Below are positions 36,969-49,899 of a stretch of DNA of 64,000 bases, piece after piece; the first letter of the stretch is position 1, and each line of letters starts with the position of its first letter. This DNA comes from Streptomyces xylophagus (lineage in GTDB: Bacteria; Actinomycetota; Actinomycetes; Streptomycetales; Streptomycetaceae): positions 103,017 through 167,016 of the forward strand of contig NZ_JNWO01000023.1 of assembly GCF_000716435.1 (NCBI RefSeq), read 5' to 3'. The notes beneath the pieces are model-generated. The model did not search any database. It was not told the origin of the DNA and was given only the letters and a program-made list of their open reading frames with translations. Both the position numbers and the translations under genes were made by a program.

Positions 36969-37451
36969 CGTTCCTGGGTCGGGTGAGCGGCAGCCTTGCG
37001 ATCAGGGGTTCGCGGAGTATGGTGATCTTCTTCGTGCCTCCGAGCATCCCTGGTGGCATGTGGTGTGGGCCATGGAGGCCTTGACGAACCGCACGCAGCG
37101 CGCAATTCTCAGGACGCGTCGTCACAACGATCCGAATCCGAGGCATGGATCGGCGGCGAAGAGGGCAGTATCAACGCGTTGAGGACGTGAGCTTGCCGAG
37201 GGTGTTGAGCACGACGAGGGTCTCAAAAAAGCGGGGCTGGACATCAGTGCGCCAAGTGGCTACACTGACCCTTTGCGCTGCCTGTTAGCTGCTCCCTGCC
37301 CGTCACCAGGGGCATGCCCTCACTTGAGCATCGATGACCGGACCAACTCTGACCTGGCCTTTCCGGGCCGTCTCAGGAAGTCCATGTCTCTTTGCCCCTG
37401 AGAGGGGCCGGTACGCGCGTAGTGAGTCCGAGCCCTCGGAAGGACCCCCTC
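36969..37451 (+). other. rpoB upstream region
   Basis: No gene was found in these 483 bases. The first 270 bases have lower GC and no convincing frame. The region then contains the rpoB promoter and a leader of about 180 bases. A short open frame on the other strand (36874-37146) was judged a shadow. Confidence 0.7.
37238..37266 (+). promoter_or_regulatory. rpoB promoter
   Basis: TGGACA (37238-37243), a 17-base spacer and TACACT (37261-37266) form the best housekeeping-type promoter in this region, 186 bases before the rpoB start. Confidence 0.75.
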
Positions 37452-40400
37452 TTGGCCGCCTCGCGCACTGCCTCGACCGCGAATATGAACAACGGCGCCA
37501 GCACCGCCCCGCTGCGCATCTCCTTTGCAAAGATCAAGGAGCCCCTCGAGGTTCCGAACCTTCTTGCGCTGCAGACCGAGAGCTTCGACTGGCTGCTCGG
37601 CAATGCCGCGTGGAAGGCTCGTGTCGAGGCGGCTCTGGATTCAGGTCAGGACGTCCCCACCAAGTCCGGTCTGGAGGAGATCTTCGAGGAGATCTCCCCG
37701 ATCGAGGACTTCTCCGGGTCGATGTCGCTGACGTTCCGCGACCACCGTTTCGAGCCTCCGAAGAACAGCATCGACGAGTGCAAGGAGCGCGACTTCACGT
37801 ACTCCGCGCCGCTCTTCGTCACCGCTGAGTTCACCAACAACGAGACCGGCGAGATCAAGTCCCAGACGGTCTTCATGGGCGACTTCCCGCTCATGACCAA
37901 CAAGGGCACCTTCGTCATCAACGGCACCGAGCGTGTCGTGGTGTCGCAGCTGGTCCGTTCGCCGGGTGTCTACTTCGACTCCTCCATCGACAAGACGTCC
38001 GACAAGGACATCTTCTCCGCCAAGGTGATCCCGTCCCGGGGCGCCTGGCTGGAGATGGAGATCGACAAGCGCGACATGGTCGGTGTGCGCATCGACCGCA
38101 AGCGCAAGCAGTCCGTCACCGTCCTGCTCAAGGCTCTCGGTTGGACGACCGAGCAGATCCTGGAGGAGTTCGGCGAGTACGAGTCCATGCGCGCCACCCT
38201 GGAGAAGGACCACACCCAGGGCCAGGACGACGCGCTGCTCGACATCTACCGCAAGCTGCGTCCGGGCGAGCCCCCGACCCGCGAGGCCGCGCAGACGCTG
38301 CTCGAGAACCTCTACTTCAACCCCAAGCGCTACGACCTCGCCAAGGTCGGCCGCTACAAGGTCAACAAGAAGCTGGGCGGCGAAGCCCCGCTGGACGCCG
38401 GCGTCCTGACCGTCGAGGACATCATCTCGTCGATCAAGTACCTGGTGAAGCTGCACGCCGGCGAGACCGAGACCGTTGGCGACAACGGCACGACGATCGT
38501 CGTCGAGACCGACGACATCGACCACTTCGGCAACCGTCGTCTGCGCAACGTCGGCGAGCTCATCCAGAACCAGGTCCGTACGGGTCTGGCGCGTATGGAG
38601 CGAGTCGTCCGCGAGCGGATGACGACCCAGGACGTCGAGGCGATCACGCCGCAGACCCTGATCAACATCCGGCCGGTCGTCGCCTCCATCAAGGAGTTCT
38701 TCGGCACCAGCCAGCTGTCGCAGTTCATGGACCAGAACAACCCGCTGTCGGGTCTCACCCACAAGCGCCGTCTGTCGGCTCTTGGCCCGGGTGGTCTCTC
38801 CCGTGAGCGGGCCGGCTTCGAGGTCCGTGACGTGCACCCCTCGCACTACGGCCGCATGTGCCCGATCGAGACCCCCGAAGGCCCGAACATCGGCCTGATC
38901 GGCTCGCTCGCCTCCTACGGCCGGGTCAACGCGTTCGGTTTCGTCGAGACGCCGTACCGCCGGGTCACCGACGGTGTCGTCACCGACGAGGTCGACTACC
39001 TGACGGCCGACGAAGAGGACCGATTCGTCATCGCGCAGGCCAACGCGCCGCTGAGCGACGACTTCCGGTTCGAGGAGACCCGCGTCCTGGTCCGCCGTCG
39101 TGGCGGAGAGGTCGACTACGTCCCCGGTGACGACGTCGACTACATGGACGTCTCCCCGCGCCAGATGGTGTCCGTCGCGACCGCGATGATCCCCTTCCTG
39201 GAGCACGACGACGCCAACCGTGCCCTCATGGGCGCGAACATGATGCGTCAGGCTGTTCCGCTGATTAAGTCCGAGGCGCCGCTGGTCGGCACCGGCATGG
39301 AGTACCGCTGTGCGGTCGACGCCGGTGACGTCCTGAAGTCGGAGAAGGACGGTGTGGTCCAGGAGGTCTCCGCGGACTACATCACCACCGCCAACGACGA
39401 CGGCACGTACACGACGTACCGCCTCGCGAAGTTCTCCCGCTCCAACCAGGGCACGTCCGTCAACCAGAAGGTTGTCGTGGACGAGGGTTCCCGGGTCGTC
39501 GCCAACCAGGTGCTGGCGGACGGTCCGGCGACCGAGAACGGCGAGATGGCGCTCGGCAAGAACCTGCTCGTGGCGTTCATGCCGTGGGAGGGTCACAACT
39601 ACGAGGACGCGATCATCCTGTCGCAGCGCCTCGTACAGGACGACGTCCTCTCCTCGATCCACATCGAGGAGCACGAGGTCGACGCCCGTGACACCAAGCT
39701 CGGCCCCGAGGAGATCACCCGGGACATCCCGAACGTCTCCGAGGAGGTCCTCGCCGACCTCGACGAGCGCGGCATCATCCGTATCGGTGCCGAGGTCGTC
39801 GCCGGTGACATCCTCGTCGGCAAGGTCACGCCCAAGGGTGAGACCGAGCTGACCCCCGAGGAGCGCCTGCTCCGCGCGATCTTCGGTGAGAAGGCGCGCG
39901 AGGTGCGCGACACCTCGCTGAAGGTGCCGCACGGCGAGATCGGCAAGGTCATCGGCGTCCGCGTCTTCGACCGCGAGGAGGGCGACGAACTGCCGCCCGG
40001 CGTCAACCAGTTGGTCCGTGTGTATGTTGCGCAGAAGCGCAAGATCACCGACGGTGACAAGCTGGCCGGCCGCCACGGCAACAAGGGTGTTATTTCCAAG
40101 ATCCTGCCCATCGAGGACATGCCGTTCCTCGAGGACGGGACTCCGGTCGACATCATCCTGAACCCGCTGGGTGTCCCGTCCCGAATGAACCCGGGACAGG
40201 TCCTGGAGATCCACCTCGGCTGGCTCGCCAGCCGCGGCTGGGACGTCTCCGGCTTCAGCGAGGACTGGGCCCGGCGTCTTCAGGTCATCGGCGCCGACCA
40301 GGTCGCTCCGGGTACCAACGTCGCGACCCCGGTCTTCGACGGTGCCCGCGAGGACGAGATCTCCGGTCTCTTCGAGGCCACGATCCCGAACCGCGACGGC

Positions 40401-40937
40401 GACCGCCTGGTCCAGGCGTCCGGCAAGGCCAACCTGTTCGACGGCCGCTCCGGCGAGCCGTTCCCGGAGCCGATCTCGATCGGCTACATGTACATCCTGA
40501 AGCTGCACCACCTGGTCGACGACAAGCTTCACGCCCGTTCGACCGGTCCGTACTCGATGATCACCCAGCAGCCGCTGGGTGGTAAGGCGCAGTTCGGTGG
40601 TCAGCGATTCGGCGAGATGGAGGTGTGGGCGCTGGAGGCATACGGCGCCGCGTACGCCCTCCAGGAACTGCTGACCATCAAGTCCGACGACGTCACCGGC
40701 CGCGTGAAGGTCTACGAGGCCATCGTCAAGGGCGAGAACATCCCCGAGCCCGGCATCCCCGAGTCCTTCAAGGTGCTCATCAAGGAGATGCAGTCGCTCT
40801 GCCTGAACGTGGAGGTGCTGTCCAGTGACGGTATGTCCATCGAGATGCGTGACACCGACGAGGATGTCTTCCGCGCAGCGGAGGAGCTCGGCATCGACCT
40901 GTCCCGGCGCGAGCCGAGCAGCGTCGAAGAGGTCTGA
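37452..40937 (+). CDS. rpoB: RNA polymerase beta subunit
   Basis: The 1161-residue catalytic beta subunit, the length known for Streptomyces. TTG at 37452 is the start: it has GGAAGGA 8 bases upstream and gives [14 protein letters not shown], the genus-typical N terminus; upstream codons in frame are not conserved. The rifampicin pocket (about residues 417-445) reads [20 protein letters not shown], followed by RLSALGPGG, with Asp, His and Ser at the common resistance positions, so a rifampicin-sensitive form is predicted. [18 protein letters not shown] and [20 protein letters not shown] are catalytic/switch regions. It is followed by rpoC after 94 bases. Confidence 0.98.
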   Translation: MAASRTASTANMNNGASTAPLRISFAKIKEPLEVPNLLALQTESFDWLLGNAAWKARVEAALDSGQDVPTKSGLEEIFEEISPIEDFSGSMSLTFRDHRFEPPKNSIDECKERDFTYSAPLFVTAEFTNNETGEIKSQTVFMGDFPLMTNKGTFVINGTERVVVSQLVRSPGVYFDSSIDKTSDKDIFSAKVIPSRGAWLEMEIDKRDMVGVRIDRKRKQSVTVLLKALGWTTEQILEEFGEYESMRATLEKDHTQGQDDALLDIYRKLRPGEPPTREAAQTLLENLYFNPKRYDLAKVGRYKVNKKLGGEAPLDAGVLTVEDIISSIKYLVKLHAGETETVGDNGTTIVVETDDIDHFGNRRLRNVGELIQNQVRTGLARMERVVRERMTTQDVEAITPQTLINIRPVVASIKEFFGTSQLSQFMDQNNPLSGLTHKRRLSALGPGGLSRERAGFEVRDVHPSHYGRMCPIETPEGPNIGLIGSLASYGRVNAFGFVETPYRRVTDGVVTDEVDYLTADEEDRFVIAQANAPLSDDFRFEETRVLVRRRGGEVDYVPGDDVDYMDVSPRQMVSVATAMIPFLEHDDANRALMGANMMRQAVPLIKSEAPLVGTGMEYRCAVDAGDVLKSEKDGVVQEVSADYITTANDDGTYTTYRLAKFSRSNQGTSVNQKVVVDEGSRVVANQVLADGPATENGEMALGKNLLVAFMPWEGHNYEDAIILSQRLVQDDVLSSIHIEEHEVDARDTKLGPEEITRDIPNVSEEVLADLDERGIIRIGAEVVAGDILVGKVTPKGETELTPEERLLRAIFGEKAREVRDTSLKVPHGEIGKVIGVRVFDREEGDELPPGVNQLVRVYVAQKRKITDGDKLAGRHGNKGVISKILPIEDMPFLEDGTPVDIILNPLGVPSRMNPGQVLEIHLGWLASRGWDVSGFSEDWARRLQVIGADQVAPGTNVATPVFDGAREDEISGLFEATIPNRDGDRLVQASGKANLFDGRSGEPFPEPISIGYMYILKLHHLVDDKLHARSTGPYSMITQQPLGGKAQFGGQRFGEMEVWALEAYGAAYALQELLTIKSDDVTGRVKVYEAIVKGENIPEPGIPESFKVLIKEMQSLCLNVEVLSSDGMSIEMRDTDEDVFRAAEELGIDLSRREPSSVEEV

Positions 40938-41031
40938 CGGGAGTCCGGAGACCTGCCGCGCGCAGGTCTCCGGCCCCAGGACCCCCGTATCAGACCCCAA
41001 GACTTACAACCCTGAGAGGGATTGACGCATA

Positions 41032-44931
<3,900 letters not shown>

Positions 44932-44947
44932 GCGAGCAGCTTGAGTT

Positions 44948-44988
44948 GAAGGGCGGTCACTCCGTTTCGTACGGGGTGGCCGCCCTTC
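44948..44988. terminator. rpoC terminator, bidirectional
   Basis: An 18-bp stem with two G-T pairs and a TTCGT loop, starting 16 bases after rpoC and ending 10 bases before the first tail-element gene on the other strand. Confidence 0.9.
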
Positions 44989-44997
44989 GGCGTTGGG

Positions 44998-45261
44998 TCA
45001 GCGTGCGGTGATCTCGAGCGCGGTGACCACGACAGTCGCTATGGCGGCCAGCGCGCCGATGCTCGCCAGCGGCCAGCGGGACCGCTCCAGGGCGTCCAAC
45101 CGCCGCTCGTGATCGGCGAGTTGCTTGTCGGTCTGGTCACTGCGCTGGACCAGCAGCGCGAGAGAGCCGTCGACCCGGGCGAACCCGGCCTCCAACGAGC
45201 CGCGCAGGCGCTCCAGTTCGAGGGCGACAGTGGTCGCGTCGTTCGGATCAGTGTCGTTCAT
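44998..45261 (-). CDS. XhlA-like lysis accessory protein (coiled coil plus one TM)
   Basis: An 87-residue protein. Residues 15-60 form a likely coiled coil (LELERLRGSLEAGFARVDG, then SDQTDKQLADHERRLDALER), and the C terminus is a single membrane helix (ASIGALAAIATVVVTALEI). This topology is that of XhlA/holin-accessory proteins in phage lysis cassettes. GGGAGA lies upstream of the ATG at 45261, which overlaps the holin gene end by 14 bases. It is the last gene of the element, convergent with rpoC. Family membership is inferred from size, topology and position. Confidence 0.7.
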   Translation of the reverse strand: MNDTDPNDATTVALELERLRGSLEAGFARVDGSLALLVQRSDQTDKQLADHERRLDALERSRWPLASIGALAAIATVVVTALEITAR

Positions 45262-45475
45262 CGGCGTCTCCCGTCCGCAGCCAGGCGGGCAGCAGTGCCT
45301 GTACGGCGGGCAGCGCCATGACCCTGGTGACCCCGGCGGCGACGGCCAGCGCGCCGGCCACCCACGGGATCGTCTCGGGGACACCGGCGGCATCGACGAT
45401 CGTGGGCAGCAGGACACACAGGCCGACAGCGGTCTGGACGACGGTGCGGAGGGTGCGCTTGGCGGCCTCTGACAT
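45248..45475 (-). CDS. Phage-type holin
   Basis: A 75-residue protein with two hydrophobic segments (TVVQTAVGLCVLLPTIVDAAG and IPWVAGALAVAAGVTRVMAL) joined by a short turn, and a polar C terminus. This is the layout of small two-helix holins (r1t-like) that open the membrane for the endolysin. It lies between the amidase gene and the XhlA-like gene, completing the lysis cassette. AAGG is upstream of the ATG. Confidence 0.8.
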   Translation of the reverse strand: MSEAAKRTLRTVVQTAVGLCVLLPTIVDAAGVPETIPWVAGALAVAAGVTRVMALPAVQALLPAWLRTGDADERH

Positions 45476-45499
45476 GGGTGACCTTGCCTTTCGTGGAGT

Positions 45500-46375
45500 T
45501 CAGGAGCTGTACGGGACCTTCAGCGCGGCCCAGGACGTGGCCCCCGGCCAGCCGTCGGCGGCGGTGCCGGTGTAGCCGAGCCTGCGTTGCCACTTGGCGT
45601 AGGAGGCCTTGTCGGCGGTGGTCCACTGGGGGCCGGGGCCGGAGATGTATGCCGAGCAGCCGAGGGCGACCAGGCGCTTGCCCATCGCGGTGACGATCGC
45701 CGACTTGGGGTTCTTCTTGAACCAGTCGGCGCCGGGGAAGGGTTGGTAGGTGGGCGGCTTGGTCGGGCTTGTGGTGGTCTTCGTGCCCAGGCGCGTTGCC
45801 ACCCGGGTGCGGAAGTCGGACATGGCGAAACCGCGCGGGTCGATCTTGGCGCTCGTCCATTCCTTGTGGCCGATGACCGAGTGCGCGTTCCAGCCGTGTG
45901 CGCGGCACAGGGCGGCCGAGGCTCGGACCATCGCGTCCAACTGGGCCTCGGGCCACGGATCCTTGCCGTCGCCGAGGTTGACGCACTCGAAGCCGTAGAA
46001 GTGGACGTTGCCGTCCGTGTTGTTCTGGTTCGGGGCGGGGAGGGTGGCGCTCTGGGCGATGACCGCGTTCAGTACGTCTCCGTCGCCGCTGCCCGCGTGG
46101 TTGGCTCGGCCGTTGCCGACGAGGTGGACCGTGCCGTCCTTGGCGATGACTCCGTGGCAGAGGGGGCCGGGGAGGTCGGAGCGGCCGTTGAAGCAGAGGC
46201 TTACCGATGTGGTGGTGCCGGTGGTCACGGTGTGGTGGATGACGACGCCGTTTACCGGGCCCCAACTGCCTTTGCTGTTGCGGTTGTTGGTGCGCCAGTT
46301 GGGGTGTTCTACGACGGTGACGCCCTCGGCGTGGAGGGCGGTGATCAGGGCGTCTGGGGTGAGGGGTGTGGCCAT
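45500..46375 (-). CDS. N-acetylmuramoyl-L-alanine amidase (endolysin) with C-terminal cell-wall domain
   Basis: A 291-residue endolysin. The N-terminal Amidase_2/PGRP domain has VVIHHTVT (His47), ANHAG and GHKEWTSAKIDP (His170, Asp179), the expected zinc ligands and catalytic Lys. A Pro/Thr linker (about 190-205) leads to a C-terminal domain with DWFKKNPKSAIVTAMGKRLV and WTTADKASYAKWQRRLGYTG, found in actinophage endolysins and likely to bind the wall. It has no signal peptide, so release needs the holin. The ATG at 46375 is preceded by AAAAGG. A T-rich terminator lies just upstream, between it and the tail genes. Confidence 0.92.
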   Translation of the reverse strand: MATPLTPDALITALHAEGVTVVEHPNWRTNNRNSKGSWGPVNGVVIHHTVTTGTTTSVSLCFNGRSDLPGPLCHGVIAKDGTVHLVGNGRANHAGSGDGDVLNAVIAQSATLPAPNQNNTDGNVHFYGFECVNLGDGKDPWPEAQLDAMVRASAALCRAHGWNAHSVIGHKEWTSAKIDPRGFAMSDFRTRVATRLGTKTTTSPTKPPTYQPFPGADWFKKNPKSAIVTAMGKRLVALGCSAYISGPGPQWTTADKASYAKWQRRLGYTGTAADGWPGATSWAALKVPYSS

Positions 46376-46406
46376 GGGGTGCCTTTTCGGTTGGGAGTTG
46401 GGCATG

Positions 46407-46440
46407 AAAAAACCCGGGCCGGGGGTGGGTGGCTCGGGTT
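46407..46440 (-). terminator. Rho-independent terminator upstream of the lysis cassette
   Basis: On the minus strand a 10-bp stem (46431-46440 with 46411-46420) is followed by six T residues (46412-46407). U-tract terminators are uncommon in this GC-rich genome. It separates the tail structural genes from the amidase. Confidence 0.85.
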
Positions 46441-46460
46441 GAGTGCGGAGTGCGGGTTCG

Positions 46461-46493
46461 GTGGGGGCTGGTCGCGCAGTTCCTCGCGCCCCT
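46461..46493. repeat. Dispersed 33-bp repeat, copy 2
   Basis: The element seen at 33040-33072, with one C-to-T change. It sits between the terminator and the end of the tail gene at 46492, and its last bases contain that gene's stop codon. Confidence 0.85.
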
Positions 46494-46926
46494 AGGGGGT
46501 TGCGCTTGCCGGGGATGTGTTGGAACCGGAACCGTCGTCCGAGCCTCCGTCGCCTGAACCGCCGTCCTCCGGCGTCCACTTGGCGCTCAACGCCGTATAA
46601 GCCGCCGTGTTGTCCACGAAGTTGGCCAGGGCCGCTGCGACCACGCTCTGGATTGCTGTCTGGTCGGGGACGACCATGGCTGTGCCGATGGGCATGATCG
46701 TGGTGCGGGCGCTGCCGCGGATGGCGGAGCCGTTGGCGCCGGTTTCGGTGAACTGGGCGGCTACCGTCACGGGGGCGTAGGTGCCGCTGACCGAGTCGGG
46801 GGCGATGATGCTGTTGTAGCTGGAGTCGGAGACGTTGATGTAGATCGTGTGGCCGGCCTCGGTGAGGGTGGCGCGGCCCGCGAAGTCGATGGCCAGGCCC
46901 CAGGGCTGGGTGGTGTCGATGTCCAT
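46492..46926 (-). CDS. Tail-element protein of unknown function
   Basis: A 144-residue protein with a beta-rich look: GRATLTEAGHTIYINVSDSSYN, then TYAPVTVAAQFTETGANGSA, and a Ser/Gly/Asp-rich C terminus. I do not recognise a family. It is encoded between the tail-tip gene at 46942 and the lysis genes, so it may be a tip-decorating or receptor-associated protein. GAAAGGA precedes the ATG. Confidence 0.7.
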   Translation of the reverse strand: MDIDTTQPWGLAIDFAGRATLTEAGHTIYINVSDSSYNSIIAPDSVSGTYAPVTVAAQFTETGANGSAIRGSARTTIMPIGTAMVVPDQTAIQSVVAAALANFVDNTAAYTALSAKWTPEDGGSGDGGSDDGSGSNTSPASATP

Positions 46927-46941
46927 GGTGGTGTCCTTTCT

Positions 46942-47637
46942 TCAGCTCTGGCGGCCGTACATGAGGATGGGGTTGGCGTAGACGGTGCCGGAGGCGCTGG
47001 TGACCTGGGCCTGGACCTCGACCTTGAGCTGGGTGCCGTAGACCGAGCCGAAGTCGGAGCTGACCAGGGCCTCGTAGATGAAGTCCGTGCCTGCGGCCAC
47101 CGTGCTGCCCCACTGGGCGCCGTTGACGAGTACCTGGACGGAGCCGGTGGCGCCGGAGCTGGCGCGGGTGTTCATGACCAGGCGCATCTTCGGCTGCCAG
47201 ACGACGTTGTAGGACATCGCGATCGTCGTCATCGTGGTCAGTGAGGTCTGCGGCCAGCGGGTCATGTTGGAGTCCTGCGGCGGCAGCATGTTCAGCCAGG
47301 GGCGGGCCAGGCCGCCGGTGCTGATGTCGTCGGAGACGATCTCGCGCTCCGCCTTGTCGTAGAGGCGCAGCGGTTGCAGTGAGTCGGCGGTGCCGTCGCC
47401 GTTGTACATGCTCAGCGCCAACTGGCCGGTCTGGCGGCGGAGTTCGACGCGGTACTCGTTGGTGCCGGGCCACTTGCCGACCTTGAAGACGGGAGAGCCG
47501 GTGGCGGGGCCGACCTCCAGCGTGCCGCCCGAGACCGTGTTGAGCGCGGGGCGGGTGTTGACGGCGGTGGAGAGCTGCTGGATGCGGCGTTCCATCTGGG
47601 TGAGCCGGTCGATGATGTCTTCGGGGAGCTGGGGCAT
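46942..47637 (-). CDS. Probable tail-tip/minor tail protein
   Basis: A 231-residue protein starts with a short coiled coil (EDIIDRLTQMERRIQQLSTA), as in trimeric tail fibres, then a beta-rich body with GTNEYRVELRRQTGQLALSMYN and a C-terminal domain ending YANPILMYGRQS. GGAGGAGG precedes the ATG at 47637, which overlaps the hub gene stop (ATGA). The trimeric-coil start and position after the hub favour a tip fibre; the receptor is unknown. Confidence 0.75.
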   Translation of the reverse strand: MPQLPEDIIDRLTQMERRIQQLSTAVNTRPALNTVSGGTLEVGPATGSPVFKVGKWPGTNEYRVELRRQTGQLALSMYNGDGTADSLQPLRLYDKAEREIVSDDISTGGLARPWLNMLPPQDSNMTRWPQTSLTTMTTIAMSYNVVWQPKMRLVMNTRASSGATGSVQVLVNGAQWGSTVAAGTDFIYEALVSSDFGSVYGTQLKVEVQAQVTSASGTVYANPILMYGRQS

Positions 47638-48770
47638 CAGACCTCCTCCAGGTACAGCTCGGCGGTGTCCGGGCGGCCGCGCTGGGCGGGGCTGACCTTG
47701 ACGCCGATGATCCGGTAGCGGGTGTCGAGGCCCTCGGCGTACCACTCGTCGGTGATCCGGATGCGGACGGTCCGGCCGATCAGCGCGGACGGCACCAGGT
47801 CGTCGAGCCGCACGCTGATCTCGGGGATCACCACCGCGCCGGTGGCCGCGGCCAGTTCGGTGCGGGCGAGCGCGGTGAGGGTGGCCGCGTCGGTGATGTC
47901 GTTGTGGTCCGAGGTGAGGTCGATGCGCGGGTAACCCGCTTGTTCGATCAGGTTGTTGGCCACCGCGACCGTGGAGCACAGGGGGCGGGACTCGCTTGCC
48001 TGGTCCGTGTTGGTCGAGGCGCCTCGGGCTCGGTCTGTGGTGCCGCCTCGGGTGGCGTCGCGTGGGAAGGAGTAGGAAAGGATCGTGCCCGGTCTGTCCA
48101 TCACCAGGTCGGTGGCCCCGGTGAGGATCTTCGGGCTGCCGAGACGGAGGCGGCGCACGCGGGCGCCCGTGGTTGGGTCCGTGTACACCGAGATGTAGTG
48201 CTCGAAGCCGTCCTCCAGCGCCGCCAGCGCGTCCAGCGCGTCGAGGTAGACCGTCTCGTCGCCGTCGCGGTAACTCGCCGAGCGGGTCACCCCGGAGGTC
48301 TCGGTGCCGTAGCTGACGCCGATGTCGCCGCCGGGGAGTGAGGTCTGCAGGTCCGTCCACAGCGCCCTGGCTACGTCCAACTGGTCGCCGGTCAGGGCCA
48401 GTTGGTAGTTCGCGTTGTACTCGGGTGTCGTTGCCCGGATCAGGCGTCTTCCCGCGTACGACTCGAAGGTCGCCGCCTGGACGCCGAGGGTGAGCACGCC
48501 CTGGTCGTCGCTCTGCAGGGTGGAGGTCCAGACGATGCCGCCCCACCACAGGTCGGTGCCGCGCTGGAGGTAGACCGAGGTGCGGCCCTCCTCGATACGG
48601 CGGACCCGGGCGGCCATCGCCGCGTCCGGGACCGGGATGGTGCCGGAGAGCGAGCCGGCCTTGCCGATGTAGTCGTCGACGGTGACGTCGCGCAGCGGCA
48701 GGATGTCGATGGTGCTGTCGGTGCGCAGGTCGCAGAAGATCGCCCGGTAGGGCGTGTTGATGGTGGTCAT
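47637..48770 (-). CDS. Tail hub/baseplate protein, Gp37-like (siphovirus)
   Basis: A 377-residue protein starting TTINTPYRAIFCDLRTDSTIDILPLRDVTVDDY, with a GSLSGTIPVP segment and WWGGIVWTSTLQSDD typical of actinophage Gp37-like tail proteins. These are thought to form the central tail hub that links the distal tail protein to the fibres. The ATG at 48770 overlaps the end of the fibre gene by 4 bases. No lysozyme or peptidase motif is seen within it. Confidence 0.8.
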   Translation of the reverse strand: MTTINTPYRAIFCDLRTDSTIDILPLRDVTVDDYIGKAGSLSGTIPVPDAAMAARVRRIEEGRTSVYLQRGTDLWWGGIVWTSTLQSDDQGVLTLGVQAATFESYAGRRLIRATTPEYNANYQLALTGDQLDVARALWTDLQTSLPGGDIGVSYGTETSGVTRSASYRDGDETVYLDALDALAALEDGFEHYISVYTDPTTGARVRRLRLGSPKILTGATDLVMDRPGTILSYSFPRDATRGGTTDRARGASTNTDQASESRPLCSTVAVANNLIEQAGYPRIDLTSDHNDITDAATLTALARTELAAATGAVVIPEISVRLDDLVPSALIGRTVRIRITDEWYAEGLDTRYRIIGVKVSPAQRGRPDTAELYLEEV

Positions 48771-49876
48771 GCGGCTGTCGCGGCTTCGTAGGTGGCGGTG
48801 CCGAAGATCGTGTGGGTGCTCGCCCAGGTCCACGGGGTGAGGGCGTCCACGCTGCCGGTGTTGGTGACGGCGACGGCGGTGGGCTGGCCGGAGGAGACGA
48901 TCAGCTCGATGGCTCCGGTGGTGGGGAGGGAGACCCGAGCCGTGATGCGGTTGGTCGCGGTGTTGGCCGCCAGTTCGGCGAAGCCGACCGTCGAGCGGGT
49001 CGCGGCCGCGGTGACCGGCAGGGAGAAACGCCACTGGTCACTGGTGGTGGGGCTGGTGCCGTAGGTGGTGGTGCTGCCGAAGGTGATCGCGAAGTTCAGG
49101 TGCACGGTCGTACCGAACTGGACGTACCGGCAGGCCACCGTGGCGTTGCCGAAGGCCGGGGTCGCCGAGCCGGTGCTGGTGGTCCAGGTCGGTGTCCAGT
49201 TCTGCCAGGTCGGCAGGACCGGGTAGTTGGTCCAGGCGGTGCCGTTCCAGCGCTGGAGCTGGCCGTTCAGGTCCTGGTACTGGCCCGGGTAGGAGCCGGC
49301 GGCGGTGCTGGTGGTGACGGGCGGGATGCCGCCGACGGCGACCGTCGGCGTGCGCAGGTCGGTGAGGGCGCTGGACCAGATGATGCCGCCGTTGCCCGCG
49401 CTCGTGGCCTTGGCCACCGCGACCTTGTACAGCGGGAGGGCGAGGGAGGGGGTGGCCGGGACGGCGGGCGTGGCGGCCGGGGTGCCCTTGACGATCTCGA
49501 CGGCGGCCTCGGTGCGGCCGGAGCTGTCGTACACGTCGTCGTAGACGCGCAGGACGACCAGGTCGATGCGGTCGTACTGGGCGTCGCCGTCGGCGAAGGT
49601 GAGGGGGATGGTGTCGGTCAGGGCCACCGGGTAGGCGCCCTGGGTGTCGGTGCCCTGGATGACGGCGCGGCCGGGGTAGACGGTGGCGGTCATGGTGCCC
49701 GTGACGGCGCTGTACAGCGTGAAGCCGGAGATGCGGTAGATGCCGGTGGGCGAGCCGGGCAGGACGCCGGAGCGGGTCGCGACGGGGGAGGTCGGGGTGA
49801 GGGCGCCGAGCGAGACGAGCCGGGTGTCCTCGCGGGTCTGGCCGTCGGGGGAGAGCCATCCGGAGTGAATGGGCAT
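48767..49876 (-). CDS. Tail fibre/receptor-binding protein 3 (paralogue)
   Basis: A 369-residue member of a three-gene family. The N-terminal 190 residues are shared with the genes at 49900 and 51107: GQTREDTRLVSLGALTP, RSGVLPG, TFADGDAQYDRIDLVVLRVYD and EIVKGTPAATP. One GQYQDLNGQLQRWNGTAW unit follows. The C-terminal domain (TWQNWTPTWTTSTGSATPAFGNATVA onward) resembles that of the gene at 51107 but not that of the gene at 49900. Start ATG at 49876 with GGAGTT upstream. Receptor-binding is inferred from modular layout and position. Confidence 0.8.
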   Translation of the reverse strand: MPIHSGWLSPDGQTREDTRLVSLGALTPTSPVATRSGVLPGSPTGIYRISGFTLYSAVTGTMTATVYPGRAVIQGTDTQGAYPVALTDTIPLTFADGDAQYDRIDLVVLRVYDDVYDSSGRTEAAVEIVKGTPAATPAVPATPSLALPLYKVAVAKATSAGNGGIIWSSALTDLRTPTVAVGGIPPVTTSTAAGSYPGQYQDLNGQLQRWNGTAWTNYPVLPTWQNWTPTWTTSTGSATPAFGNATVACRYVQFGTTVHLNFAITFGSTTTYGTSPTTSDQWRFSLPVTAAATRSTVGFAELAANTATNRITARVSLPTTGAIELIVSSGQPTAVAVTNTGSVDALTPWTWASTHTIFGTATYEAATAA

Positions 49877-49899
49877 GGTTAACTCCTTTGTTGATCAGG

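Noticed and set aside
36874..37146. A 90-codon minus-strand frame between rplL and rpoB.
   Set aside because: It runs into the rplL 3' end and the terminator hairpin, has no ribosome site and no recognisable features.
37452..40937. Rifampicin-resistance signature in rpoB.
   Set aside because: The resistance region has the ordinary residues [12 protein letters not shown] and RLSALG; no known resistance change is visible.
37641..41000. A 1119-codon open frame antisense to rpoB, and a 1195-codon one antisense to rpoC (40990-44577).
   Set aside because: They mirror the GC3 bias of the genes on the other strand, are rich in Leu/Asp/Val repeats without domains, and lack ribosome sites.
45500..47473. 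A long fused frame joining the amidase to upstream tail sequence.
   Set aside because: The amidase starts at 46375 with its own ribosome site; the upstream part of the frame is a shadow of two tail genes and crosses a terminator.
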